DNA of 64,000 nt, taken from assembly GCF_029894425.1 (NCBI RefSeq), contig NZ_JARXYJ010000001.1:1364001-1428000 (forward strand). The letters are read 5' to 3'. Below the pieces are notes generated by a model, which was given only the letters and a program-made list of their open reading frames with translations, did no database searches and had not been told where the DNA came from. Source of the stretch: Streptomyces sp. SAI-127 (GTDB lineage Bacteria; Actinomycetota; Actinomycetes; Streptomycetales; Streptomycetaceae). A program made the position numbers and the translations under genes. Numbering within the stretch: the first letter of the stretch is position 1; every line of letters starts with the position of its first letter. Below, one piece after another: positions 1 through 9,502 of this stretch.

Positions 1-1589
1 TTCTCGCCCGTGGTGAGATACAGCTCGGCCGCCGCCCAGTAGAACTCGTCGGTGACGTTGTTGTCGGCGTAGGTGCCGCCGCCGATGCCGTCGCTCTCCG
101 AGGCGTACAGGTCGGGGTGGGCCAGCGCCGCGGTCCAGGCCTTGCGGGCGGCCGCCAGGGCCTTCGCCGCGAACGCCTTGTCGTACGGCTTGTACAGGCG
201 GGCGGCCTGTGCGGCGGTCGCGGCCAGGTTCAGGGTCGCGGCGGTGGACGCCGGGTGCAGTTCACGCTTCTGCGGGTCGTCGCTCGGCATGAGCGGCAGG
301 CCGGTCCACTGCTCGTCGTGGATCTTGTGGTGGGCCATTCCGGCCAGCGGCTGCCCGTCCGGTACCTGCATCTTGAGGAGGAAGTCCAGCTCCCAGCGGG
401 CCTCGTCGAGGATGTCGGGCACCTTGTTGCCGCTCTCGGGGATGGCGAGGGTGCCGTCGCCGAGTTTCGCGGGCTCTCCGGTGCGGGCCAGCAGCTCGCG
501 CTCGTACGTGCTCAGCACCTCCCAGGTGGAGATGCCGCCGTTCACGACGTACTTGCCGTGGTCGCCGGCGTCGTACCAGCCGCCGGTGACGTCGAGGGTG
601 TAGTCGCACACCCCCGGCTGGCAGGGCACGTCCTTGTCGCCCTGGTTGGGGGCCGTGTTCACGTGCCCGGCGGCGCGTCCGTAGCCCGGGCGCAGGTCGT
701 CGCGGATCGCGATGCCGCTGCGCTGGGTGTAGTAGTACTTCGCCGCGTCGAGCCGGAGCTGTTCGTAGGCGCCCGTGCCGATGTCGAAGGGCCGGCTGGC
801 CTCGCCGTCCGCGACCAGGGTGAGGCCCGCGCCGCGCTTGTTGTAGGCGCCGAAGTCGATGGAGTGGACGTTCTGCCCGGAGGAGACGTCGGTACCGCGC
901 GGCACGGTCCAGCCGTGGGCGACGACGGTGCCGGAGGCGCTCTTCAGCTGCCAGGGCAGCTTCGCCGTGGCGTCGGTGACCAGGGTGGCGTTCTTCGGCC
1001 CGGCGGGCAGATAGGCGACCTGGTTGACGCGCACGCGCGGTCCGGTGTCGGGCTCGTACACCTCGGGCGGGACCCCGCCCAGCAGGGACACATCGTCCAT
1101 GCAGAAGCGGAACGGGTCGGCGCTGCCGCCGAGTTGGAAGCCGACCTGGCCCTGGGCGGTGTCGACGGGCGAGGTGAACGTGTAGGAGTAGGAGTTCCCG
1201 GAGACGCTCAGCTGGGGGCTCACCTCGAAGTAGGTGTCGTAGGGCGCCACTTGCAGCCCCACGATCGCCCGCAGGACGTGCCCTTCGGGGGAACCGTTCG
1301 CGGTGAAGGAGAACTTGTACGACTGCCCCTTCACCAGGGCGACGTCGTTCTGGCCGACGGCGGCGTCCCAGCGGTTGGCGGTGCCTCCCGGCACGTCCGC
1401 GCACAGCTGCCCACCGGACAGGCCCGCGGTGACGTTGCTGGTCGTCCACCAGGGCTCGGTGGTGGTGTCGAACGTGCCGTTCTTGAGCTGCTCGACCTCG
1501 TCGGCGGCTGCCGGGGACACGGGCGAGGCCACAAGTGCCGCTCCCAGCAGGGCGGTCAGGGACAACAGGGCGGTCTTGCGTCTGTTCAC
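1..1589 (-). CDS. Secreted glycoside hydrolase family 9 cellulase, 3' end cut by window edge
   Basis: Endo- or processive beta-1,4-glucanase that degrades cellulose outside the cell. The GTG start at 1589 begins a basic-hydrophobic signal peptide ending near residue 29. Residues about 30-175 look like a CBM4/9 carbohydrate-binding module. An Ig-like CelD_N domain follows (about 180-270), then the GH9 (alpha/alpha)6 barrel. The motif [13 protein letters not shown] near residues 337-349 carries the two catalytic-base aspartates (DAGD). About 529 residues are visible; the C-terminal GH9 motifs, including the general acid Glu, lie beyond position 1. A CebR-type operator sits about 40 bp upstream of the start, so cellobiose induction is expected (inference). 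The identification of GH9 is firm; chain-end preference cannot be told. Confidence 0.93.
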   Translation of the reverse strand, partial: MNRRKTALLSLTALLGAALVASPVSPAAADEVEQLKNGTFDTTTEPWWTTSNVTAGLSGGQLCADVPGGTANRWDAAVGQNDVALVKGQSYKFSFTANGSPEGHVLRAIVGLQVAPYDTYFEVSPQLSVSGNSYSYTFTSPVDTAQGQVGFQLGGSADPFRFCMDDVSLLGGVPPEVYEPDTGPRVRVNQVAYLPAGPKNATLVTDATAKLPWQLKSASGTVVAHGWTVPRGTDVSSGQNVHSIDFGAYNKRGAGLTLVADGEASRPFDIGTGAYEQLRLDAAKYYYTQRSGIAIRDDLRPGYGRAAGHVNTAPNQGDKDVPCQPGVCDYTLDVTGGWYDAGDHGKYVVNGGISTWEVLSTYERELLARTGEPAKLGDGTLAIPESGNKVPDILDEARWELDFLLKMQVPDGQPLAGMAHHKIHDEQWTGLPLMPSDDPQKRELHPASTAATLNLAATAAQAARLYKPYDKAFAAKALAAARKAWTAALAHPDLYASESDGIGGGTYADNNVTDEFYWAAAELYLTTGE

Positions 1590-1628
1590 GTCCGGTCTCC
1601 TCGGGGGAGGTACGGGCGGCGCCCACGA

Positions 1629-1642
1629 TGGGAGCGCTCCCA
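1629..1642. promoter_or_regulatory. CebR-type operator upstream of the GH9 cellulase
   Basis: The sequence TGGGAGCGCTCCCA is a perfect 14-bp palindrome identical to the operator known for CebR, the LacI-family cellobiose-responsive repressor of Streptomyces. It lies 40 bp before the cellulase start codon. On the minus strand a TTGACG hexamer at 1689-1684 could be the -35 element, placing the operator downstream of the likely transcription start, where a bound repressor would block elongation. No cebR gene is in this window, so control is in trans. Confidence 0.88.
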
Positions 1643-1690
1643 ACTGACGGTCGCAGGCCATGTTTGTTGCAGGCATGACACTCCGTCAAC

Positions 1691-1722
1691 GGTCCGGACG
1701 GGACTGGTTTCCCGTCCGGACC
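1691..1722 (-). terminator. Hairpin terminator after the GH2 gene
   Basis: A perfect 13-bp stem (1691-1703 pairing with 1710-1722) closes a 6-nt loop. It lies 15 bp past the GH2 stop codon and before the cellulase promoter. No T-run follows, which is common for Streptomyces terminators. Confidence 0.7.
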
Positions 1723-1736
1723 GCCGCCGGTGGGGG

Positions 1737-4700
1737 TCAGCTCCCCGGCACCTCCAGCTTGCTGATGCGAACCGCGCCCCTGGTCTCGCCCGGATAGGCG
1801 CTGGTCAGCGTGAGCCGGAGCCGGGAGCCGCGAGCGGCGTCGAAGCTGACCACCGTGGGCTCGCCGGAGGCGGTGGCCCAGACGACCGAGACGCCCTCGG
1901 CCGGCACATACCGCTTCCCGTCCCACACCGCGGCCTCCACGGCGGCAGGCAGGCTGTGGGTCGCGCTCAGCGTGAAGGAGACCTCCGCCCGGTCGAAGGT
2001 CCTGGTCCGTCCGAAGTCCACGCAGACCCAGTCCTCGGCCCTGGCGCCGCTGAAGGCGGGCAGCAGGGCGGTGGCGGCCTTGTTGAAGGCGTTGGACCAA
2101 CCGGTGGCCGGGTCGCCGTCGAGCATCGCGGCCGGGAGGGTGTCCGGTCGGCCGGAGTAACTCGCGTCCGCGTGCGGGTAGTTCGGGGGTGACGGATGGT
2201 CGGGGTTGAAAGCGGCCGGCTCGGTGACGGCGACCGACCGGGACGGGGTGGTACGCACCTTCGCGCTGCCCGCCCGAAGACCCTCCGCGCTCGCCGTGAC
2301 CTTGAGGACCCCCGGCTCGGTGCCGGAGCGCACGATCGCGAGGGCCTTTCCGTGGAAGGCGGTCCGGGTGGTGGCCTGGTAGCGCTCGGCGCTCTCCTCG
2401 CGGCCGTTGTCGAGACCGGCGAGGGAGCCGCCTCTCACCGCGAAGGAGATCAGGTGCTCGGCGTCCGGCACCACCACACCCCGTGAGTCGACGACGTCCG
2501 CCGTGACGAAGACCAGCGAACGGCCGTCCGCGGCGAGCGCGGTGCGGTCGGCGGTGAGGCGTACGGCATGGGGCTTGCCGGCCGTGCGCAGCACGTCGGT
2601 GGCGACCACCTTGCCGTTCCTGCGGGCCACCGCCTTCAACTCGCCGGGCGCGTAGGGCACTTTCCAGGTCAGATGGAGCTTGCCCGCGCTGCCGTTCGGG
2701 CTGGTGTAGCTGCCGGGGTAGGGGCCGTCGGTGAAGGTCTTGTCGTCGCCGGTGGCTTCCGTGGTCTCCAGGTACACCCGGCCGTCGGTGGTCTTCTTGG
2801 TGTCGAAGGTCCGGGTGCCGAGGGACGTGCCGTTGAGGAACAGCTCGACGGTGGGGACGTTGGCGTACGCCCACACCTCGACCGTGTCGCCCTCCGCGTG
2901 GTTCCAGGTCATCGGAACGAGATGGACCATCGGTTCGTCGACCCACTGGCTGCGGAAGAGGTGGTACATGTCCTTCGGGAATCCTGCGGTGTCGACCGCG
3001 CCGAAGAAGGACGCCTTCACCGGGAAGACGTCGTACGGCGTGGGCTCTCCGATGTAGTCGATGCCCGACCAGAGGAACTGCCCGGCGAACCATTTGCGGT
3101 CCCGGTCCTTCTTGTGCCCGTACTCGCCGCTCATGGTCCAGGAGGCGAGGTTGTTGTCATACGACGAGGTGTCCCGCCGGCCCGGCGTGTGGTTCTCGCC
3201 CGTGTTGAGGTGCTCGGGCTCCTGGTAGGTGCCGCGGGTCGAGGTCTCGGAGGACGACTCGGACTCGAAGAGGAAGAGGTGCGGGTAGGCGGCGTGCAGC
3301 TGGTCCACCGACTTGGCCGTGTTGTAGTTGAGACCGAGCCCGTCCAGCTTGGCGAGCATCAGGTCGGCCGCCGAGCCCTTGGCGGGCAGCCGGCGGTACT
3401 TGTCGGAGCCGATGATCAGCGGGCGGGTGTCGTCGACGGCCCTGATCGCGGCGATGATCCGGTCGGCCATGGCGAGTCCGGCAGTGGACGTCGAGTCGGG
3501 GATCTCGTTGCCGATCGACCACAGCAGCACCGCGGGCGAGTTACGGGCCGCGAGGACCATCTCGGTCGCGTCCCTCTCGCACCACTCGTCGAAGAACCGG
3601 CCGTAGTCGTAGCGCGTCTTGCCGGTGCGCCAGCAGTCGAACGCCTCCACCAGCATCACGATGCCCAGTTCCTCACAGACCTGGATCATCTCCGGGGAGG
3701 GCGGGTTGTGGGAGGTGCGGAAGGCGTTGACGCCCATCGACTTCATGATGGTCATCTGTCTGCGGATCGCGTCGATGCTGACGGCCGCGCCGAGGGCGCC
3801 CAGGTCGTGGTGGAGGTCGACGCCCCTGATCTTGTGGTGGGTGCCGTTGAGATGGAAGCCCTCGTCCGGGTCGAAGCGGAAGGTGCGCAGGCCGAACGGG
3901 GTGCGGTAGGTGTCGACGAGTTTGCCGTCGCGGCGGAGTTCGGTCTCCAGGGTGTAGCGGTGGGGCGCCGAGATGTCCCACAACCGGGGTTCGGGGACGG
4001 TGAGTTCATGGGTCTCCGTCGCCTTCGTCCCGACCGTGATCGTGGTGGCCGTGCGGGCCACGGTCCGGCCCCGGGGGTCCTTGATCCGCGAGCGGATCTC
4101 GACCGGCCCCGCCGTGCCGGACGCGTCGACCACCGAGGTCCGCACCCTGACACGGGCACGCTCGGCGGTGATCTCCGGTGTGGTGACCTGGGTGCCCCAG
4201 CGCTCCACGTGCACCGGATCGGTGACGACCAGGCGGGCCTCGCGGTAGATTCCGCTGCCCGAGTACCAGCGGCTGCTGGGGAGCCGGTTCTGCACCTTGA
4301 CCGCGATCACGTTCTCGGTGGTGCCGTCGGTGTGGAGCAGGTCGGTGAGGTCGAGGGCGAAGCCGGTGTAGCCGTAGGGGTGACGGCCGGCCTCGGTGCC
4401 GTTGCAGTAGACGTACGAGTCCATGTAGACGCCGTCGAACTCCACCGAGATCCGCTTCCCGGCGAAGGCGGGCGGCAGGGTGAAGGCGAGGCGGTACCAG
4501 CCCAGGCCGCCGGGGAAGAAGCCGGTGCCGCTGGTGGTGCCGTTCTCGGTGGTCGGGGCGAGCTCGATGCTCCAGTCGTGCGGCGCCGCGATCTCGCGCC
4601 ACCCCGAGTCGTCGTACCCCGGGGCCGCGGCGTCCGTGTACTCACCCGTCGGATCGGTGATCCCGCCCGGGTCGACCAGCGCGAAGCGCCAGCCGTCGCG

Positions 4701-4832
4701 CAGCGCGACGGTACGGCGGCCGGACGGGTCCCCGGCCCAGTCGGCGGCCTGGGCCACCGGCGTGGCCAGAAGCACGCCCGCGGCCGGTGCGGCCGTGGAA
4801 GCGAGCAGAACCGATCTGCGCGTGACGGTCAT
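1737..4832 (-). CDS. Tat-exported glycoside hydrolase family 2 beta-galactosidase-type enzyme
   Basis: Large (1031 aa) secreted GH2 enzyme that probably releases beta-galactose from oligosaccharides. The N-terminus has a twin-arginine signal (TRRSVLLAS) ending at an AQA cleavage site near residue 29. The order then follows the family: jelly-roll sugar-binding domain (about 50-210), Ig-like domain (220-320) and TIM barrel (325-600). The motif WSIGNE supplies the acid/base Glu (about residue 443). The FESESSSE motif near 523-530 probably carries the nucleophile. DUF4982/invasin-like Ig domains follow, and a C-terminal F5/8 type C-like domain (about 880-1030) probably binds glycan. It runs toward the cellulase, separated from it by a hairpin. 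Substrate specificity (galactoside or another beta-glycoside) is inferred. Confidence 0.9.
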   Translation of the reverse strand: MTVTRRSVLLASTAAPAAGVLLATPVAQAADWAGDPSGRRTVALRDGWRFALVDPGGITDPTGEYTDAAAPGYDDSGWREIAAPHDWSIELAPTTENGTTSGTGFFPGGLGWYRLAFTLPPAFAGKRISVEFDGVYMDSYVYCNGTEAGRHPYGYTGFALDLTDLLHTDGTTENVIAVKVQNRLPSSRWYSGSGIYREARLVVTDPVHVERWGTQVTTPEITAERARVRVRTSVVDASGTAGPVEIRSRIKDPRGRTVARTATTITVGTKATETHELTVPEPRLWDISAPHRYTLETELRRDGKLVDTYRTPFGLRTFRFDPDEGFHLNGTHHKIRGVDLHHDLGALGAAVSIDAIRRQMTIMKSMGVNAFRTSHNPPSPEMIQVCEELGIVMLVEAFDCWRTGKTRYDYGRFFDEWCERDATEMVLAARNSPAVLLWSIGNEIPDSTSTAGLAMADRIIAAIRAVDDTRPLIIGSDKYRRLPAKGSAADLMLAKLDGLGLNYNTAKSVDQLHAAYPHLFLFESESSSETSTRGTYQEPEHLNTGENHTPGRRDTSSYDNNLASWTMSGEYGHKKDRDRKWFAGQFLWSGIDYIGEPTPYDVFPVKASFFGAVDTAGFPKDMYHLFRSQWVDEPMVHLVPMTWNHAEGDTVEVWAYANVPTVELFLNGTSLGTRTFDTKKTTDGRVYLETTEATGDDKTFTDGPYPGSYTSPNGSAGKLHLTWKVPYAPGELKAVARRNGKVVATDVLRTAGKPHAVRLTADRTALAADGRSLVFVTADVVDSRGVVVPDAEHLISFAVRGGSLAGLDNGREESAERYQATTRTAFHGKALAIVRSGTEPGVLKVTASAEGLRAGSAKVRTTPSRSVAVTEPAAFNPDHPSPPNYPHADASYSGRPDTLPAAMLDGDPATGWSNAFNKAATALLPAFSGARAEDWVCVDFGRTRTFDRAEVSFTLSATHSLPAAVEAAVWDGKRYVPAEGVSVVWATASGEPTVVSFDAARGSRLRLTLTSAYPGETRGAVRISKLEVPGS

Positions 4833-5090
4833 GGCGGCTCTCCCTCATCAGGGCCCAGAAGTACTCACAACTGATCGTGAACAAACACAATCTGACGGTG
4901 AGCCACATGCGGCCGTCAAGGGCGCGGAAAGCGCCTTCTGCCCCGGCCGTCCCCTCGGACGGCCCCTTCCACTCCGCGCGCCGCCGCCTCGTACAGGTGG
5001 GATCGGCGTTCACTCGCGGGCGGGACGCACTAGGCTGGAACTCAAGTTACACACCCGTTCACTGTGCGTAGGCACGATGGAGTGGCGACG

Positions 5091-7463
5091 ATGAGGCCGG
5101 TGGATCCGTTCGACGATGCCTCGACCGCCCGGGCCGTCATCGACGACCGGGGCGCCGTGGCCAGATGGAGCGCCGGTGCCCGGCGGCTGCTGGGGTACGA
5201 GGCCCACGAGGTGCTGGGCCGCCCCGCCGCGCTTCTGCTCGCCGATCCGGATGCCCTGGCCGCCCCCGCCGGCCCGCGCTGGAGCGGCGACCTCGCTCTG
5301 CGGCACCGGGACGGTCGCACGGTCTCCGTCCACCTGCTCGCCCTCCGCAGGCCATCGCGGGACGACCGGGCCGACTGGCGGGCCGTCGTCCGGCCCGACC
5401 ACGCGGAACTCGACCCGCCGGACGACGTGGTGACCGCTGCCGCGCTGGCCCAGTCCCCCTGTCCCATGCTGGTCTGCGACGAGCGGCTGCGCCTGCGGTG
5501 GATCAACGACCGGATGTCCGAACTGATCGACCTGCCCGACCACGAGGTCAGGGGACTGAGGATCACGGACATCGGCCTCCGCCGGGAGAACGCGGAGGTC
5601 GAGGAACTCCTCGCCGATGTGCTCGCCACCGGGCGGGCACGCGACATCGAGGGGTACGTCCGTCCCAGCGGCCTCGACCGAGCGGCCGGGATGCTGACCC
5701 GGGTCGCCCCGCTCACCGACGCCTCGGGACGGGTGCGGGGAGCCTGTCTGACCGGACACGACTTCACTGAGCACTACCTCGCCAGGGAGCGGCTCCAGCT
5801 GGTCAACGAGGCGAGCGTGCGCATCGGCACCACCCTCGACGTCACCCTTACGGCCCAGGAGCTGGCGGACGTCTGCATCCCGGCACTCGCCGACTTCGTG
5901 AGCGTCGACCTGCTGGACCCGCCGGAGAGCGGCGAGGCCCCGGCCGCGCCCGCCGCGCCGGTCGAGCTGCGGCGCGCCGCCCACCAGTCGGTGGACCCCG
6001 GCAATCCGATGGCCGTGGTGAAGCCCGGGCACACCGAGCTGTATCCGGCCACCTCACCGCAGGCCGACTCCCTGGTCGCGGGCCGCACCATCGTCGCCAC
6101 GGTGGCGTCCGGGCGCCTGGACCAGTGGCTCAACTGGAACAGAACCCGCGGCGAGCGGGTCAGGGAGTTCGGCGTCCACTCCACGATGTCCGTACCGATC
6201 CAGGCCCGCGGCCAGACCCTCGGCGTCGCGGTCCTCACTCGCTACCGGCGGCCCGACCCGTTCACCCCGGACGACGTGCTGCTGGCCGAGGAGATCACCG
6301 CGCGGGCCGGGATCTGCATCGACAACGCCCGCCGGTTCTCCCGCGAGCGCGAGACCGCCCTGACCCTGCAGCGCAGTCTGCTGCCCCGCTCCCTGCCGCG
6401 CACGGCCGCCGTGGAGGCGGCGTCGCGTTATCTTCCGGCGGCGCGGGCCGGGGTGGGCGGCGACTGGTTCGACGTGATCCCGCTGTCGGGGATGCGGGTC
6501 GCGATGGTCGTCGGGGACGTGGTCGGGCACGGCATTCAGGCCTCGGCGACGATGGGCCGGCTGCGCACCGCCGTGCGTACCCTCGCCGACATCGACCTGG
6601 CCCCGGACGAACTGCTCACCCACCTCGACGACCTCGTCGTACGGCTGTCCGCGGAGGCCGGCAACGAAGGCAGACCCGGCGAGGTCGGGGCCACTTGTCT
6701 CTACGCGGTCTACGACCCGGTGTCGCGGCGCTGCACGCTGGCCCGGGCCGGGCATCCGGCGCCCGTGATGCTGACGCCGGGAGGGACGGCACGCGAGGTG
6801 GACCTGCCCGCGGGGCCGCCGCTGGGCCTGGGCGGGCTGCCGTTCGAGTCCGCCGAGCTGGCCCTGCCCGAGGGGAGCGTGCTGTCGCTGTTCACGGACG
6901 GCCTGCTCGAGTCCCGGGAGCGGGACGTGGACGCCGGTCACGCGCTGCTGTGCGAGGCCCTGGCCGTTCCCTCCGACTCCCTGGAGGAGATCTGCGACCG
7001 GCTGCTGCACGCGCTGCTCCCGCCCGGCGGTTCCTCGGACGACGTGGCCCTCCTGCTGGCCCGCACCCTGGGCCTGCCCTCGTCCCAGGTGGCGACGTGG
7101 GACATCCCGGCCGACCCGGCGCTGGTGGCGCCCGTCCGCAAGCAGGTCGTCCAGCAGCTGGGTCGCTGGGACCTGAGCGCGGCGTCGTTCACGGCGGAGC
7201 TGGTGGTGAGCGAGCTGGTGACGAACGCGATCCGGTACGGCGCCCGTCCCATCCGGCTGCGGCTCATCCATGACGAGACCACGCTGATCTGCGAGGTCTC
7301 CGACACCAACCACACCGCCCCGCACCTGCGGCGCGCCAAGACCTGGGACGAGGGCGGCCGGGGTCTGCTCCTGGTCGCGCAGCTCACCCAGCGCTGGGGC
7401 AGCCGGCACACGGCCGAGGGCAAGACGATCTGGGCGGAGATCGGACTCCTCGACGAGGAGTGA
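5091..7463 (+). CDS. PAS-PAS-GAF-PP2C (SpoIIE) phosphatase with C-terminal HATPase kinase domain
   Basis: Cytoplasmic signalling protein of the sigma-factor partner-switching type (about 790 aa). Two PAS domains (about 5-100 and 115-215) precede a GAF domain (about 245-420). The PP2C-like SpoIIE phosphatase domain follows, with its metal-binding aspartates in GGDWFDV and GDVVGHG. The last 130 residues form an RsbW-like ATPase with N-box residues ELVTNAIRYG. Such proteins dephosphorylate STAS anti-anti-sigma factors and can phosphorylate them. A STAS protein is encoded at 29838-30218, but a link is only speculation. I chose ATG 5091 because GGAG at 5079-5082 is 8 nt upstream; an in-frame GTG at 5064 would add nine residues without a Shine-Dalgarno. 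Confidence 0.9.
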   Translation: MRPVDPFDDASTARAVIDDRGAVARWSAGARRLLGYEAHEVLGRPAALLLADPDALAAPAGPRWSGDLALRHRDGRTVSVHLLALRRPSRDDRADWRAVVRPDHAELDPPDDVVTAAALAQSPCPMLVCDERLRLRWINDRMSELIDLPDHEVRGLRITDIGLRRENAEVEELLADVLATGRARDIEGYVRPSGLDRAAGMLTRVAPLTDASGRVRGACLTGHDFTEHYLARERLQLVNEASVRIGTTLDVTLTAQELADVCIPALADFVSVDLLDPPESGEAPAAPAAPVELRRAAHQSVDPGNPMAVVKPGHTELYPATSPQADSLVAGRTIVATVASGRLDQWLNWNRTRGERVREFGVHSTMSVPIQARGQTLGVAVLTRYRRPDPFTPDDVLLAEEITARAGICIDNARRFSRERETALTLQRSLLPRSLPRTAAVEAASRYLPAARAGVGGDWFDVIPLSGMRVAMVVGDVVGHGIQASATMGRLRTAVRTLADIDLAPDELLTHLDDLVVRLSAEAGNEGRPGEVGATCLYAVYDPVSRRCTLARAGHPAPVMLTPGGTAREVDLPAGPPLGLGGLPFESAELALPEGSVLSLFTDGLLESRERDVDAGHALLCEALAVPSDSLEEICDRLLHALLPPGGSSDDVALLLARTLGLPSSQVATWDIPADPALVAPVRKQVVQQLGRWDLSAASFTAELVVSELVTNAIRYGARPIRLRLIHDETTLICEVSDTNHTAPHLRRAKTWDEGGRGLLLVAQLTQRWGSRHTAEGKTIWAEIGLLDEE

Positions 7464-7495
7464 GCGAACTTCTTCTTCTCCGGGAGTGTGGAGAC

Positions 7496-8143
7496 ATGAC
7501 GATCAGGTCCCTGGGTGTGCGGCGGGCGGCCCTGCTCGCGAGTTCGGTCGCGATGGTCGGTCTGCTGGCGGGCTGCGGCAGCGGCGACGACACGGCTGAC
7601 GCCCCGCGCACGGAGTCCGGCACCACGACACCGTCCGACGGCACCAGCAGCGCGCCGAGCGGCGTGCCGACCGACGCGGTGAGCAACTCCCTCACCCCGT
7701 CCGCACCGCAGTCCCCGGCCGGCGGAACCCGCTGCCACTCCTCGGAACTGAGCGCCTCCGTCGGCCGCAACAACCCGGGCGCCGGGCAGGAGAACTTCCC
7801 GGTCGTGCTGACGAACGAGTCGAACCGCACCTGCACCCTGTACGGCTATCCCGGCACCGCCTTCGTCGACGCGTCCGGCAAGCAGCTGGGACCGGACCCG
7901 AAGCGCTCCTCCGCCGAGCCCGAGACCGTGAAGCTGACGCCGGGCCAGAGCGCCTGGGCCGGATTGTCCTTCGCCAACCCCGAGGTCAGCGGGGCGGGAA
8001 CGGCCACCCCTGCCGCCCTCGTGGTGACCCCGCCGGACGAGGAGGACCCGCTGAAGGTGGTGTGGAAGTCCGGAGAGGTCCCGGTGTCCGGCAACGAGTC
8101 GTCGGTGCGGCTGATCCCCTTCAGTCCCGGCACCGGAGCCTGA
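7496..8143 (+). CDS. DUF4232-type lipoprotein
   Basis: Exported lipoprotein of 215 aa and unknown function. A signal peptide ends in the lipobox LLAGC (Cys about residue 26), followed by a Ser/Thr/Pro-rich linker to residue 75. The DUF4232 beta-sandwich follows, starting RCHSSELSASVG and containing the usual paired cysteines (CTLYGYPG). Start ATG 7496 has GGGAG at 7482-7486 with 9-nt spacing. It lies 32 bp after the PP2C regulator and may be co-transcribed with it, a pairing that would suggest envelope stress sensing, but this is inference. Confidence 0.85.
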   Translation: MTIRSLGVRRAALLASSVAMVGLLAGCGSGDDTADAPRTESGTTTPSDGTSSAPSGVPTDAVSNSLTPSAPQSPAGGTRCHSSELSASVGRNNPGAGQENFPVVLTNESNRTCTLYGYPGTAFVDASGKQLGPDPKRSSAEPETVKLTPGQSAWAGLSFANPEVSGAGTATPAALVVTPPDEEDPLKVVWKSGEVPVSGNESSVRLIPFSPGTGA

Positions 8144-8239
8144 CCGGGCGCGGGTCACGGTCGGGGGCACTGACCGGGTTCTTACCCCGGCCTGGTTTCA
8201 TGACCGGGCACGATCTGCTCGCGTCCCGAAGGATTTGCC

Positions 8240-9496
8240 CTGAACACCCCGCTCGCCGAAGTCCTGTCCGTCGCGCTGCTCGTCGCCGTACTCGTGTGGG
8301 CGGTCCTGCGCCCTTTCGGCCGGCCGGAGGCCGTGGTCGCGGTCCCGGCGGCGGGGCTCGTGGTCGTCACCGGGGCGATCTCGCCGGACCATGCCTGGGC
8401 GGAGGCCGAGCGGTTGGGACCGGTGGTCGGGTTCCTGGCCGCGGTGCTGGTGCTCGCGCACTTCTGTGACGTGGAGGGGCTGTTCCAGGCCTGCGGGGCA
8501 TGGCTGGCCCGGCGGGCGGCGGGCTCGCCCGGGCGGCTGCTGACCGGTGTGTTCGGGCTGGCGTCGGCGATCACGGCGGTGCTCAGCCTGGACGCCACGG
8601 TGGTGCTGTTGACGCCGGTGGTGCTGGTGACCGCCTCCCGGATGGGGGCCCGCGCGAAGCCGCACGTCTACGCGTGCGCGCATCTGTCGAACACGGCCTC
8701 GCTGCTGCTGCCGGTGTCGAACCTCACCAACCTGCTGGCCTTCGAGGCGAGCGGGGTGAGCTTCACCCGGTTCGCGCTGCTGATGGCGCTGCCCTGGCTG
8801 GCGGCGATCGCCGTCGAGTACGCGGTCTTCCGGCGTTTCTTCGAAACCGACCTCACCGTCGTCGACCACTCCCCCGAGCCGTCCGAGGAGCCCGCGCTGC
8901 CGCTGTTCGCACTGGTCACGGTCGGCTGCACGCTGGCCGGGTTCGTGGTGGCCTCCGGGTTCGCCGTCGATCCCGCCTGGGTCGCCTGCGCGGGCGCGCT
9001 CGTCCTGGCGGGCCGCGCTCTCGTCCGAAGGAAGGCCACCCCGGTCACGGTGGTGCGGGCGGCGGCACCGGCCTTCCTGGCGTTCGTGCTCGCGCTCGGC
9101 GTCGTGGTGCGCGCGGTCGTCGACAACGGGCTCGCCGACGCCCTGCACCGCGTCCTGCCCGACGGGACGGGAATCGTCGCGCTGCTCGGGATCGCCGCGC
9201 TGGCCGCCGTACTGGCGAACCTGATCAACAATCTGCCCGCGGTCCTGGTCCTGCTGCCGCTCACCGCCGCGGCCGGGCCCGGCGCGGTCCTCGCGGTGCT
9301 GCTCGGGGTGAACATCGGCCCGAACCTCACCTACGCCGGGTCCCTGGCCACGCTGCTGTGGCGGCGCATCCTGCACCGGGACGACCACGAGGTGGAGCTC
9401 GGGGAGTTCACCCGGCTCGGCCTGCTGACCGTGCCGACCGCGCTCGCCGCCGCGGTGGTGGCCCTGTGGGGCTCGCTGCAGCTCGTCGGAGCCTGA
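8240..9496 (+). CDS. ArsB/SLC13-like membrane permease with probable CTG start
   Basis: Integral membrane transporter (about 418 aa) with 10-12 hydrophobic helices. It resembles arsenite/citrate-type (ArsB, SLC13, ion transporter superfamily) permeases. Paired half motifs near SLDATVVLLTPVVL and NLINNLPAVLVLLPL match the re-entrant loops of that family. The substrate is unknown, and no ars genes are adjacent. No ATG, GTG or TTG occurs in frame between an upstream stop at 8201 and GTG 8294. The reading frame opens with CTG AAC ACC at 8240, 6 nt after GAAGGA (8228-8233), and this start restores the first helix. GTG 8294 is the fallback start. Confidence 0.82.
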   Translation: MNTPLAEVLSVALLVAVLVWAVLRPFGRPEAVVAVPAAGLVVVTGAISPDHAWAEAERLGPVVGFLAAVLVLAHFCDVEGLFQACGAWLARRAAGSPGRLLTGVFGLASAITAVLSLDATVVLLTPVVLVTASRMGARAKPHVYACAHLSNTASLLLPVSNLTNLLAFEASGVSFTRFALLMALPWLAAIAVEYAVFRRFFETDLTVVDHSPEPSEEPALPLFALVTVGCTLAGFVVASGFAVDPAWVACAGALVLAGRALVRRKATPVTVVRAAAPAFLAFVLALGVVVRAVVDNGLADALHRVLPDGTGIVALLGIAALAAVLANLINNLPAVLVLLPLTAAAGPGAVLAVLLGVNIGPNLTYAGSLATLLWRRILHRDDHEVELGEFTRLGLLTVPTALAAAVVALWGSLQLVGA

Positions 9497-9502
9497 GCGG
9501 GG

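Noticed and set aside
117..2192. Long open frame antisense to the GH9 and GH2 genes
   Set aside because: It mirrors the real genes in another frame, is rich in Gly/Arg/Val with no domain, and lacks a promoter or ribosome site.
262..3093. 943-codon minus-strand frame spanning GH2 and GH9
   Set aside because: It crosses a terminator, an operator and two confident genes; composition is Arg/Pro-rich, a typical G+C-rich shadow.
2568..4874. 768-codon plus-strand frame opposite the GH2 gene
   Set aside because: Antisense shadow with repetitive low-complexity residues and no recognisable domain.
4642..5013. Small minus-strand frame upstream of GH2
   Set aside because: Most of it lies inside the GH2 signal and N-terminal domain in another frame; no family match.
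5010..6032. Minus-strand frames opposite the PP2C regulator
   Set aside because: Shadow of a gene with complete PAS/GAF/PP2C domains on the other strand.
8062..8469. Alternative plus-strand frame over the permease start
   Set aside because: It joins the lipoprotein tail in the wrong frame to an Arg/Gly-rich stretch; the hydrophobic helices are in the other frame.
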